From: Siphonodentalium dalli
Lineage: Eukaryota; Mollusca; Scaphopoda; Gadilida; Siphonodentaliidae
Assembly (NCBI GenBank): GCA_032622095.1
Contig: CP136065.1
Location: 213,386,151 to 213,450,150 of the forward strand
DNA: 64,000 nt
Direction: 5' to 3'
This document shows, in pieces, positions 1 through 12,400 of the stretch; the first letter of the stretch is position 1; each line of letters opens with the position of its first letter. The notes beneath the pieces are model-generated. The model made no database searches and was not told the origin of the DNA. It saw nothing but the letters and a program-made list of their open reading frames with translations. The translations under genes and the position numbers were made by a program.

Positions 1-1310
1 TGCCCGTGCCTCACAAATGCTTCAATAATTAATCACTGATCAAATTGCATGATATTGCGAGTGTGTGGTGTGACATGAGGTGTTTGTAAACATGAATTAT
101 TATAATCTTAACTCCTAGTATTATGTGAAATCATAACATTGTTAGATTTATTATACTATATTGCACATGTATAATGCTATACGTTTGTTAAAGGTCTCAA
201 TCCGAATCAACGCTCGCAAATTACCATTTCCTTGGCTTCGGGGTGGGGGTGGGGGTAAAACATATTTGATTCGAGTCGAGGAACCCATCCATCACAGCTC
301 CGAGTGATCAAATATCGATGTTTGAAATCTATTATTTTAAGTGGCCCAATAGACAGTCAACGAGAAGAATTTCATCGACCAAATTGCGGGTAAAGATGGA
401 TAACTTTAAAATCAAGTGGCTTTTGACAATTCGTTGAACAAATTGTTGATACTATAGTTGATTGTGCTTTTCGTTATATTTGGCAATTATTAGATTCTGA
501 TAACTGAATTGGCATTTTAAAACATGTTGTCGTTCTTGTTGGAATGTGATGATATGGAGACCCTCTGATTGAGTACCTTTAATTTGAAATATTAAATATT
601 AAAAAGATGTTAGTTTTCTATTTGCGTGTCCCTGGTGTTCAATACTACCGTGTACGACCATGAACGGTCACCCAAGATTAGCTATAGGTGGTTTCCGCAC
701 ATGCCACTTCAACTTCTCCTCATTCAGTATATTATACCACTCCTGTAATTTGGAACATGGTCTATGCCTTTCACCCCCACCCAATACGCCCTATCATGTC
801 ATTAACTCCCAGCCATATTAGATCCACCATGCAGGTCCGGTTCCGTGGTATCAGAGATTCTTCCATGCAGCCGCGGTTCCGTGGTTTTATTGCTAGAGAT
901 CAAAGTTATGGAGTATCATTTCCATATGTGGAGCTTTTGAATATTCATGACTTCCATATATGTCATCTATGGAAATGCTACTCCAAAACTCTGAACTGTA
1001 GCACTAAAACCACGGAACCGGACCTGGTGGGTCCAATATGGCCGCTAGTAAGTTAGACAGGGCGTATATATGTATGATATGTAAAAAGTTTAATCTTTCC
1101 GTAAAGCTGCTAAATCAAATCATTACTAGCCAATACGGAGACTAATTCCAATACCTCATGCCAACGTTCACTTTGTTCCTGAGTATGTTTTCAATAAATT
1201 TAATCAGATAGTATTCCGGATGCCGCCTCTCTGTTATGGCGTATTCCGGATGCCGGGGTCCATTTTAAGCCGGATGCCGGATGCTAGGGGGAGGGGGGGT
1301 CGTCACCCTC
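1..1310 (-). mobile_element. TIR element, partial copy (relative of 46577-48756)
   Basis: Ends at 1310 with GGGGGGGTCGTCACCCTC and has GCATCCGG motifs at about 1215-1285. It is the reverse complement, with differences, of 46577 to about 47985. It carries an inner family D MITE (187-582) and an inner palindromic segment (about 790-1050). It is inserted into a family B palindrome, whose right half remains at 1316-1375. The other end is outside the window. No transposase was seen. Confidence 0.7.
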
Positions 1311-1315
1311 AGCTA

Positions 1316-1375
1316 TGCGGGATAGCGTCACTAAATTCACCCTCTGGGTACCTCATTCTGCAAATGACAGGCACG
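1316..1375. mobile_element. Family B MITE, half copy
   Basis: TAGCGTCACTAAATTCACCC followed by CTCATTCTGCAAATGACAG is one arm of the palindrome seen complete at 21453-21675. The other arm is cut off by the TIR element that ends at 1310. Confidence 0.6.
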
Positions 1376-2208
1376 CTAAACTCAGGCTTGTTGCGTTATT
1401 TGTATTAGTAAATATGTTCTGTATTTCAAAATGGTTATGACTGACGACACTTCCTAAAATGTGTTTATGTAATTCTTATTATTTTACAATGGCCCTTATA
1501 CAACTTAGGTTATATTCATACACTTGCAAATTTGCCAGGCATTCTGTTGCAGGCATTTCGGTATAGATCGAAAGCTACAACGTGCCATAATCCGAATGCG
1601 AACAAGCTTATAAAGTTCATTTGTACGACCGATAACTACTTATGAGTACATGTAGTAAAGACCATTTATAGTTCCAATAATAGTGATGTTATCGAAATTT
1701 GCCTGTAAATAGCATGCAAGAATAAATCATACATGTGTTTTAAGGTAATGTACGTGTTAGTAGTACCGTCACATGGGGAACTACCAAAATTTTACTTCTT
1801 ATGTTGTTAGCTTTGGTAAATTTCATAGTCTGGTACCATGGGGTTTCATAGTCTGGTACCATGGGGTTTTCTATCAGCATATGCCTGCAAACCAAAACCT
1901 CCAAACTTGCCAGTGTGTGAATTTATACGATAAGGCAAACTCCATCTGCCGAGACTGTCATCAGGTAAATAAAAGCCTTGTTTTGGTAACTGATTTTCAG
2001 TAGATATTTAATCTAATATATTTGTGAAACAAACAATGTTTGGTGCTAATATTCCTTTCTTTACAACACCAATCGATATACAAGAAAAGTGTGACTGCTA
2101 TCTTTAGTATGGAGATGACTTTAGGCAGATTTTTTTTTTTTTTTCCTAAAAAAAATTGCCATCAAGTTCAGAATAGCTTTACTTAATTTCTTAATTCATA
2201 TGCATGTA

Positions 2209-2410
2209 CAGTAATGCTCTAAGTAATCAACTTCTTAACCACAGCAGAATTATGGGTAACTCATGGGAAATATGGCTTGTTGCCATTCATCGGAAAGCTC
2301 TCGTGGAGAGCTTTCCGATGAATGTCAACAAGCCATATTTCCGACTAAATCCTGAAAAGTTACCCATAATTCTGCTGTGGTTAAGAAGTCGATTACTTAG
2401 AGCATTACTG
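2209..2410. mobile_element. Family A MITE (TA target site, near-complete palindrome)
   Basis: Starts CAGTAATGCTCTAAGTAATC and ends with its inverse GAGCATTACTG, with TA on both sides. The two arms pair along almost their whole length around an AGCTCTCGTGGAGAGCT centre. TA duplication and a CAG...CTG end fit a Tc1/mariner-pogo-mobilised MITE (inference). Confidence 0.85.
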
Positions 2411-2636
2411 TATACTCTGATATTTTCTTCCAAGATTTGTATATAATACTGTCCGTTCATAGTGGTCTTCATTAGGCCAATATAAATAAATTGCCAGATT
2501 TACAGCCAACTTTTCCAGAAAAAAGGAGGGAGAGGATGAATTTTATTTTGTTGTTTTCTTCTTTCTAACATAAATGGTCATGGACAGTTCTAGATATTGA
2601 AGCAATATCCTATATTATATAATAATGGGTCACAAT

Positions 2637-2725
2637 TCTATACGAAATTTATTAACCGAGAGCACTAAATTTGATTCAAATCAAATTTAGTGGACGAGGT
2701 TAATAAATTTTGTATATAATTGCGA
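2637..2725. repeat. Inverted repeat
   Basis: CGAAATTTATTAACC is the inverted match (one mismatch) of GGTTAATAAATTTTG. The arms meet near ACTAAATTTGATTCAAATCA. It is probably a short MITE; no target duplication was established. Confidence 0.5.
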
Positions 2726-3319
2726 CAAATTTGAGGTCCTTTTTATCACATACTAGTAATCACATTTTAGCAAGGAAAAATAATCTTGAAACGGCTGGGG
2801 TTTAAAAAAATTCATTTGATTTCATTATCATAACCAAAGAGGAAGTAAAGACACCTTAAAAAACAATTTAATCCTATTTTAAATGTGTCTTTTCATGTTG
2901 ACATAATTGTTCCACCACCCTTATCACCCATGTTTATCTCACAGTCAACACTAAATAACCCAACACAAATTGAATATCATAATAATATTCTAATTAACAT
3001 AATAATAACATTGAAGCTCTTACGTCACTGTGCATGCTGATAATACACGTGTGTCTTACTAAAAAATGAGGCCGTGTTTAGGGGCTAATTATGTGATAAA
3101 AAGTTATTTATATTGTCCAGTTTGATCACAATAGACTGATTTATGGGCCATCAAAATGTAATTTGACAGTTAAGGCATGAGAAAAATGTTTACAACAACA
3201 AAATTCTCCAAATAAAATAAAATTGAGGAGGGAATGTAAATCTAGCATTTCTGTTATTTTGGCCTTATGCACATATTTTCGCATACGTTTCAACACAAGT
3301 ATGCATGTTACTCTTGCAG

Positions 3320-3490
3320 TGGGGTGCCACACCACTGGAAGACAACCTACCAACGGATGGTTACCACTACCAATTATCTGTCAACACTGGAATCAAGAAG
3401 AGTGCTGGATGCAGCTCCAAAGTTAACTTCATTGTGTCAGGAGATAATGGCGATACAGGAGTTAGGGTGCTGTTTGATGGCAAGCGAAAG
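3320..3490 (+). CDS. Polycystin-1-like exon 1 of window: start of PLAT domain
   Basis: The acceptor is TTGCAG before TGG. The exon is phase 0 to phase 0 and encodes 57 residues. It begins WGATPLEDN, resembling the 'pL.DN' linker that follows TM1 in polycystin-1 proteins. It continues with YHYQLSVNTG, the first PLAT strand, and VNFIVSGDNGDTGVRVLFDG. PLAT (LH2) domains bind lipid or protein partners at the cytoplasmic face. The donor is AAAG|GTACAG, weak at positions +4 to +6 because a MITE begins at +4. The preceding exon, which should encode TM1, was not found in the window. Confidence 0.9.
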
Positions 3491-6400
3491 GTACAGTAAT
3501 GCTCTAATTAATCGACCTCTTAACCAAAGCAGAATTATGGGTAACTTTTCAGGATTTAGTCGAAAATATGGCTTGTTGCCATTCATCGGAAAGCTCTCGG
3601 GGAGAGCTTTCCGATGAATGGCAACAAGCCATATTTTCGACTAAATCCTGAAAAGTTACCCATAATTCTGCTTTGGTTAAGAGGTCGATTAATTAGAGCA
3701 TTACTGTATGCAGACACGATCCCAGATGGATTTTATATGCAATATTTACATCACTCATATTTATATATGTGCACTGTCCGAGAACATATGAATTTAAAAC
3801 TGAGTGAAATATAATCACGAGCTGTATTTTCAGTCAATCATTTTTATAATACGTACTGTTTTGAAAAAATGGAACATATTATGTTATTGGTTTATCTAGC
3901 CGTCTGCATGTCCATTCAATTTTTTTATGTTTCCGGATGATAATATTAGTAACTCTGAACTGAATGGATTGAAATTTGGTATGTGGGTTTACTAGCACAA
4001 AATACAGGTCAAGTTTGAATTTTTGTTGGAATTTGTACTCAATTTTAATTTCCGATTCATAACTTTAGCAAGTCTGAACTGAATGGAATGAAATTTGTTA
4101 TGTGAGTTTGCTAGCCCAAAATACAGGCCAAGTTCGAATTTAGGTTTCGCCTGCCAATTTTTGCCAGAGTTATGGTTCTTGTCGACTTAGAATTTTCCAA
4201 TATTATTTTGGTTTCCATATGATAACTTCAGTTTTAGTTGTCTGGCTCTTTTCAAATTTTGTATGTAGATTAGCCACATGAAACTACAGGTCAATTTCGA
4301 ATTTGGATTCGGTCTGCCCATTTTTGCCAGAGTTATGTCCTTGTTGACTTAGAATTGCCAATTATTTTGGTTTTCGGGTGATAATTTTAGTTTTAGTTAT
4401 CTGATTGTTTCAAATTTGGCATATGGAATACTTGTTGTGGCCCTTTGTGGCCCTTCGTTGAAATTACCACATTGCTTTTATTATTCTAAATACTCAATGA
4501 CGAGTAGTTCCCTTTGAAAATGTTCAGATAATAAGTTCAATAGGTTCAATATTTTTAGACATCGCTTAGACCATGTCCAAGTTTTGAATAAAATCTGGCT
4601 TCTTATTGGATTAATCAGACTTTAACCCTTTCAGTGCCAAGGGCCGATCTCATCGGCCCTAATTTACAGTCTGTAAAATCGGCCCTAAAAAAAATAAAAA
4701 ATTGTTTGTTTGTTTTTGTTTTTTTAGATTTTTTTGGGGTTGAATTTTTTTTGGGTATGCTTAAGCATGCTATAGCGAATTTAAAAACAAACTGGATAAA
4801 ACCTTAGGGGCATGTTATAACTCAAAACTATCACCAAGTATTCATAGTAATAATTTTGATGCCCATGAAAAACGTAAGTTCCCTGGCACTAAACCTACAA
4901 AATAAGTCTGTTAAAGAATATAAGAAAAAATTATTAAAATTGTAAAAAATTGTAAAAAATAATAACAAATGATGAAAAATTGTTAGGCCAATGCATTCTC
5001 TTATATATGTGAGGCGACCTATGGTCGACTCGCATATATAAGAGAATGCATTGGCACAGGGTATATGGGTTGATACAAAAATCGGACCTGGCACTGAAAG
5101 GGTTAATCGGTAATTCAATGGTAACAGGAATGTTTACATAACATTGGTTTTGGTATGCAAAATTGCATTGTTGGAGGGTTATTAGTAATTAAAATAAGAA
5201 AATCGTCAATCTATTTTTTGATGTACGTACTTGAAAAGTTGTTGATGATAATAGTAGTTTATTTTGCAGTATTTTATTAAATTTATATTATTTCATATGA
5301 ACCAACTTCGAACCCACTTGTGCCTTCTTATATTGATGACCCGAGAAGGTAAAATGTATCGTTTTTGTGTTCGGCTTCTCTGCGCCATTTTCTGATGACC
5401 TGAGGAATAAATCTATCTATCTGTGACCAACTGAAACAGGCTCCCTTTGGGTGCCTTTATTCACCAGAGGAGGGGCCTGCAGCCCTGCAAATTGTTAACC
5501 GTTGCCACCATTATGAATGTTAATAGAATTGTGTAATTTAATTGATTCATTTCAGCACTTTACCAGAGGAAGTATTATGAATTATATTATGAGCGTGGAT
5601 GACTGCCTGGGTCCCCTGGTGTTCCTAAGGATCTGGCACGACAACAGTGGCGGTGGCAAAAAGAAAGGATGGTACCTCGACTCCATACAGCTTACAGATT
5701 TGCAAACTGGTGATAAGTATGTACATGTAGTGCAAATATATGTGGTATACTACTTACACCAAGTTACCTTGACCAGCTTGTCATGCAGAAATACCTGGTG
5801 AAATAGATGATAACAAAGCCAAAGCTCCTCACCGTGTCTCTCATTACCAGTACAGCTATTCTCTAATTAATCGACCCCTTTAACCAGGTTGTAGGCCGGT
5901 AACACAGCCTAATTAAGTTTGGAGTTTGGGGATAATTCCCGGGAAGATTTGAAAGGGCTGTCGGTCCTCTCCTACAACCCACTTTTGAATGCTGTAATTC
6001 CGCTGAAGAGCGTTTGTGGGGTTTGTCAGTTTGTAAGTAGATTAATATATACCCATGCACAGTAGGTGTTTGCCTAGCTACTGTGCATGGGGTGGATGCC
6101 ACCGAAGCAAGAAGCAAAGCCCCACCCCCATCCCAAATCAGGACCGGCGGAGAAGACTTAGCTTGATTTCTCTGTGTGATTTTTATGTGTTGATATATAT
6201 ATTATTTTGAGTTGTGAATAGTTGTAATTTATTATCCTATTTAGTGCTTGCATAGACTCCAGTTTCCTTAGTCTGTTGTATTCCGGGCTTGTACTACGGG
6301 CTCAATGCTAGGAAGAGGGTGCAATGCCAGCCGGTTGGCTTAAGGTCAGTTGGGGCTGAGTCCTCAACTCATGATGGTGCAATGCCCGCCTTCCACTCCT

Positions 6401-9400
6401 GTGTGAGTGTCAGAACCCGTTGACCTGGTTGTGTAGTGCAGTCACGGATGAGGAAGCAGCTGAGGCCATACTGTGTTGGTTGGTGTGTCTCTGAACAGGG
6501 TTCCCGCGGGTCCTTGAAAACCCTTGAATACCCTTGAATTTAAAAATCATTGTTCAAGGGCCCTTGAAAGCCTTGAATTCCAGTACCAGCCCTCGAAAAC
6601 CCTTGAATGTGAACCTAATATATAAACACAAGATAGATGGTATACACCAGGTTATAACGCAATGCGAACGCACGATGTCAACTCGCATAGAAACATACGG
6701 AACACAGTGACCTAACGACCTTTGACCAACTGACATAGAATGTAAATAGTGGCTATTACGCGCTATGAATTTCACACTGTTTACAGTAGTAACAATCGAT
6801 TGAGTAATTATGTATTGCTCATTGTGATTGGTCAATGACTATCCCCTCCAGCTATTGACAAATCAAATTGCGTGTAACATATCCGAAGTGGGCTGAAAAA
6901 ACAGCGTGTTACCAATGCTCGAAATCTATACTATATAGCTCAAATTAACAATGGTAATTGAAGATGGTGGTTTTTGTATTGATGACTATCCAACCAGAAC
7001 CATTTCTAAACATGGGACTCTATCACATAGAGACAGAACGCAACACGCATCCTATTCGAGAATCTTTTATTGAATGAGTTGTGGGCAGTGCAAGATATAT
7101 TTCACAATAGCGGAGCTGGAGTGAATTATGAATATGTGCCTTCCGCAAAGAGTTTGATAAAAGATTGTAGATTATGATGCAAGTTGTGTTTTGTATTAAT
7201 TTCACACCCTTGTGTGGATAAGTTTAATTCAATCCATGACTGTGACTACCATTGATACTAAAACTACCTTTACTGTGATTTATGGCTAACGAAAAACCAG
7301 TAATTAGATGTGCATCACCTAAGAGGATTGTTAACATTATGGTTTGTGTTCCTCTTGATGTATACAACAATATGTATTCAATGGTTGTTATCCATTGAAT
7401 ACATGTGTCTCATGCCCACATGTTGAATAAATACTGTTAACACAGCACCCTACTTTTTCCAGGTTACAGGCTTTCCGCCCCGCAGGTTCTTGAAAACCCT
7501 TGAATTTTTAGCATATAACTCCTTGAAAACTCTTGAATTTTGACCCCGAATACTCCTTGAAAACCCTTGAATTTCATATGAAAATAGCTGCAAGAACCCT
7601 GTCTGAAGGTTTGGAGTGCCAGGTAGTGTTTACGATTATAATGTCCCACCCGTCCTCCCATAAGCGCAGGCGCGGGTGAAAGCGTGTATTTGCAAATTTG
7701 TATATGTAGTTGTTAGTAGTTTTGAGTGAGATAATTATTCGACAGCTTATACTACGGCCACGACAAGCGTATCTACGCCGCCAGAGGCTGGTAATTAACA
7801 CAGGGGGCAGGAATCTTTTATTATGGATAATTAAATAATTATCCATAATAAAAGATTCCTGCCTCCTGTGGCCGTAATGACTGCAGTCATACCACCAGTC
7901 AACCACTGTCAAGTTGACATGCGGTATCGGCTGGTTATCTTACCGAAGTAAAATGTTTAAAATGCTTTACCAAGTAAATTACTGCCGCGTTAAATTGTTT
8001 TTCGTTAAATTGTTTTGCAATTCAATCCATAAATTTTTAAACACAATTGAGCATTCGACGTCTGGCACATGCATTTTCAATCACCAAGTTTTCAATTGAT
8101 CTTATTTTCAAGTTAACTAAAACACTAAACGATATTTCTTAAATTCAATTAATAAAGTGTTTACAGTTTATTCAAAACACAAACTTAGTCACTGACCGAC
8201 ATTCGCGATTGTATCATCAATGCAGCATCACGCCGTGTCAGAAATAAACAAATTCTCTGGTGTGGTTACATGTAGACTTAAAACAAAATTCTTAAAACAT
8301 CACATGAAGAATATATTTTAACCTTGAACACGATGTGTTACCAGTGCCGTCAGCAGTGTAATTGACCGTGTTTGATTGCATGAACGCGATTGAGTACTGC
8401 AGTAATACTGGTGGTCAACCTCATCAAGGAGGGTCAATTAATTGGAGCATAGCTGTATGTGTTACCATACACTCAGACCGAGTCAGCATACTATACTTAT
8501 TATATATCATAGTCTTGTCAAAACGTCATTTCTCAGCAGGTTATGGGCTTCTTCAAATTACGTCACACATTAATCTTTTTGAGTTGACACTTTTATCTTG
8601 GAGCTGCTAATGGTCTGTTCTGATTAGCCAAAAGCGAGCTGCGGCAGCATTTTCTTCAACATAACAATTAAGAAATAAATAGCCTACCCTGCACATCAGC
8701 ATGTGTATAGTAGAATTTTACCACAATGAAACGACACAAAGCAGAGTCCTACAATATGTTTATGTGGTAAAATGCGACTATACACACCGATGCACAGTGT
8801 ATTTATTTCTTTTTTAATCGACTTTAATAGCATCGAAATTGTGGTGACAGTCTTGCAGATTTTGGTTTTCGATAATTCAGGTACTTTTTCCTAAATGATC
8901 GATGGCTTGCTGTGGAGGAAGACGACGGCCAAGTGGACAGAATCATCCCTGTTGCCGGTCTACAAGATCTAATCGCCTTCAAGACCCTATTCTCGTCCGG
9001 AATGAGAAAGAAGCTGTCAAACGAACATCTGTGGTTGTCGGTGTTCTCTCGGCCGACCCGTAGCGCCTTCTCCCGCTGTCAGCGAATCGCATGCTGTGTC
9101 TCGCTCCTCTTCCTTACCATGATAACTAATGCCATGTGGTTCAAGTCAGAAGACAACGCGCCGGTAACAGGGCTCAAAATTGGTCCTTTCCAGTTTACGC
9201 TGCAGCAGGTGTTCATAAGTTTTGCCAGCACAATGATTGTTTTCCCAGCTAGTTTCCTACAGGTAAGCATGACATATACAGTAATGCTCTAATTAATCGA
9301 CCTCTTAACCACAGCAGAATTATGGGTAACTTATCAGGATTTAGTCGGAAATATGGCTTGTTGCCATTCATCGGAAAGCTCTCCCCGAGAGCTTTCCGAT

Positions 9401-12400
9401 GAATGGCAACAAGCCATATTTCCGACTAAATCCTGAAAAATTACCCATAATTCTGCTGTGGTTAAGAGGTCGATTAATTAGAGCATTACTGTAATTAGAC
9501 TCATGATCATTATAATGAGTTTGTTGGAGATATAAATTTAAACCTAGAAAAATTAATATTTTAATATTAACACTTTCATGATGGTAGCTGTGCTGGTGCA
9601 GCATTAAATATCCTGTGCCAGTGCATTCTCTTATATATGTGAGTCTCCCATAGGGAGCCTCGCATATATAAGGGAATACATTGGTCTAACAATATTTACC
9701 TTGACCTTGTAAGCCAGTGCATTATCTTATTTATATGTGAGTCGATTTCGCAATAAACATTGTATTGATCACCGGGGAAAATTAAATTATTGAAATTGAT
9801 GTGAAACGTAATTGGCTGACAAAAGTCACATGAATCATGCAATCTCGAGCTGGAACATGCACATACTGTCACATACATTATTAATCTCGAGCTGGGACAT
9901 GCACCTACTGTCACATACATAAATCATGCAATATGGAGCTGGAACATGCACCTACTGTCACATACATTATTAATCTCGAGCTGGGACATGCACCTACTGT
10001 CACATACATTATTAATCTCGAGCTGGGACATGCACCTACTGTCACATACATTATTAATCTCGAGCTGGGACATGCACCTACTGTCACATACATAAATCAT
10101 GCAATCTGGAGCTGGAACATGAACCTACTGTCACATACATTATTAATCTCGAGCTGGGACATGCACCTACTGTCACATACATTATTAATCTCGAGCTGGG
10201 ACATGCACCTACTGTCACATACATTATTAATCTCGAGCTGGGACATGCACCTACTGTCACATACATTATTAATCTCGAGCTGGGACATGCACCTACTGTC
10301 ACATACATTATTAATCTCGAGCTGGAACATGCACCTACTGTCACATACATAAATCATGCAATCTGGAACTGGAACATGCACCTACTGTCACATACATTAT
10401 TAATCTCGAGCTGGGACATGCACCTACTGTCACATACATTATTAATCTCGAGCTGGGACATGCACCTACTGTCACATACATTATTAATCTCGAGCTGGAA
10501 CATGAACCTACTGTCACATACATTATTAATCTCGAGCTGGGACATGCACCTACTGTCACATACATTATTAATCTCTAGCTGGGACATGCACCTACTGTCA
10601 CATACATTATTAATCTCGAGCTGGGACATGCACCTACTGTCACATACATAAATCATGCAATCTCTAGCTGGAACATGCACCTACTGTCACATACATTATT
10701 AATCTCGAGCTGTGACATGCACCTACTGTCACATACATAAATCATGCAATCTCTAGCTGGAACATGCACCTACTGTCACATACATAAATCATGCAATCTG
10801 GAGCCGGAACATGCACCTACTGTCACATACATTATTAATCTCGAGCTGGGACATGCACCTATTATTATTCTCGAGCTGGGACACATTGCACCTACTGTCA
10901 CATACATTATTAATCTCGAGCTTGGACACATTGCACCTACTGTCACATACATTATTAATCTCGAGCTGGGACACATTGCACTTACTGTCACATACAAAAA
11001 TCATGCAATCTGGGGCTGGGACATGCACCTACTGTCACATACATTATTAATCTCGAGCTGGGACATGCACCTACTGTCACATACATTATTAATCTCGAGC
11101 TGGGACATGCACCTACTGTCACATACATTATTAATCTCGAGCTGGGACATGCACCTACTGTCACATACATTATTAATCTCGAGCTGGGACACATTGCACC
11201 TACAGTCACATACATAAATCATGCAATCTGGAGCTGGAACATGCACCTACTGTCACATACATTATTAATCTCGAGCTGGGACATGCACCTACTGTCACAT
11301 ACATTATTAATCTCGAGCTGGGACATGCACCTACTGTCACATACATAAATCATGCAATCTGGAGCTGGAACATGCACCTACTGTCACATACATTATTAAT
11401 CTCGAGCTGGGACATGCACCTCCTGTCACATACATTATTAATCTCGAGCTGGGACATGCACCTACTGTCACATACATTATTAATCTCGAGCTGGGACATG
11501 CACCTACTGTCACATACATTATTAATCTCGAGCTGGGACACATTGCACCTACTGTCACATACATAAATCATGCAATCTCGAGCTGGAACATGCACCTACT
11601 GTCACATACATTATTAATCTCGAGCTGGGACACATTGCACCTACTGTCACATACATAAATCATGCAATCTGGAGCTGGAACATGCACCTACTGTCACATA
11701 CATTATTAATCTCGAGCTGGAACATGCACCTACTGTCACATACATTATTAATCTCGAGCTGGAACATGCACCTACTGTCACATACATTATTAATCTCGAG
11801 CTGGAACATGCGCCTACTGTCACATACATAAATCATGCAATCTGGAGCTGGAACATGCACCTACTGTCACATACATTATTAATCTCGAGCTGGAACATGC
11901 GCCTACTGTCACATACATTATTAATCTCGAGCTGGGACATGCACCTACTGTCACATACATTATTAATCTCGAGCTGTGACATAATCATGCAATCTGGAGC
12001 TGGGACATGCACCTACTGTCACATACATTATTAATCTCGAGCTGGGACATGCACCTACTGTCACATACATTATTAATCTCGAGCTGGGACATGCACCTAC
12101 TGTCACATACATTATTAATCTCGAGCTGTGACATGCACCTACTGTCACATACATTATTAATCTCGAGCTGGGACATGCACCTACTGCCACATACATTATT
12201 AATCTGGAGCTGGGACATGCACCTACTGTCACATACAAAAATCATGCAATCTGGAGATGGAACATGCACCTACTGTCACATACATTATTAATCTCGAGCT
12301 GGAACATGCACCTACTGTCACATACATTATTAATCTCGAGCTGGAACATGCGCCTACTGTCACATACATAAATCATGCAATCTGGAGCTGGAACATGCAC

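Noticed and set aside
688-1056. 122-codon open frame near the window start
   Set aside because: Lies in the palindromic interior of a TIR element; the inverted copy at 46850-47290 has different, broken frames.
1878-1964. Possible 29-codon exon (acceptor ATCAG, donor GTAAAT) before the PLAT exon
   Set aside because: The phase fits, but the Cys-rich product (TCQCVNLYDKANSICRDCHQ) does not resemble TM1 or the 'RRkD..D' linker expected there.
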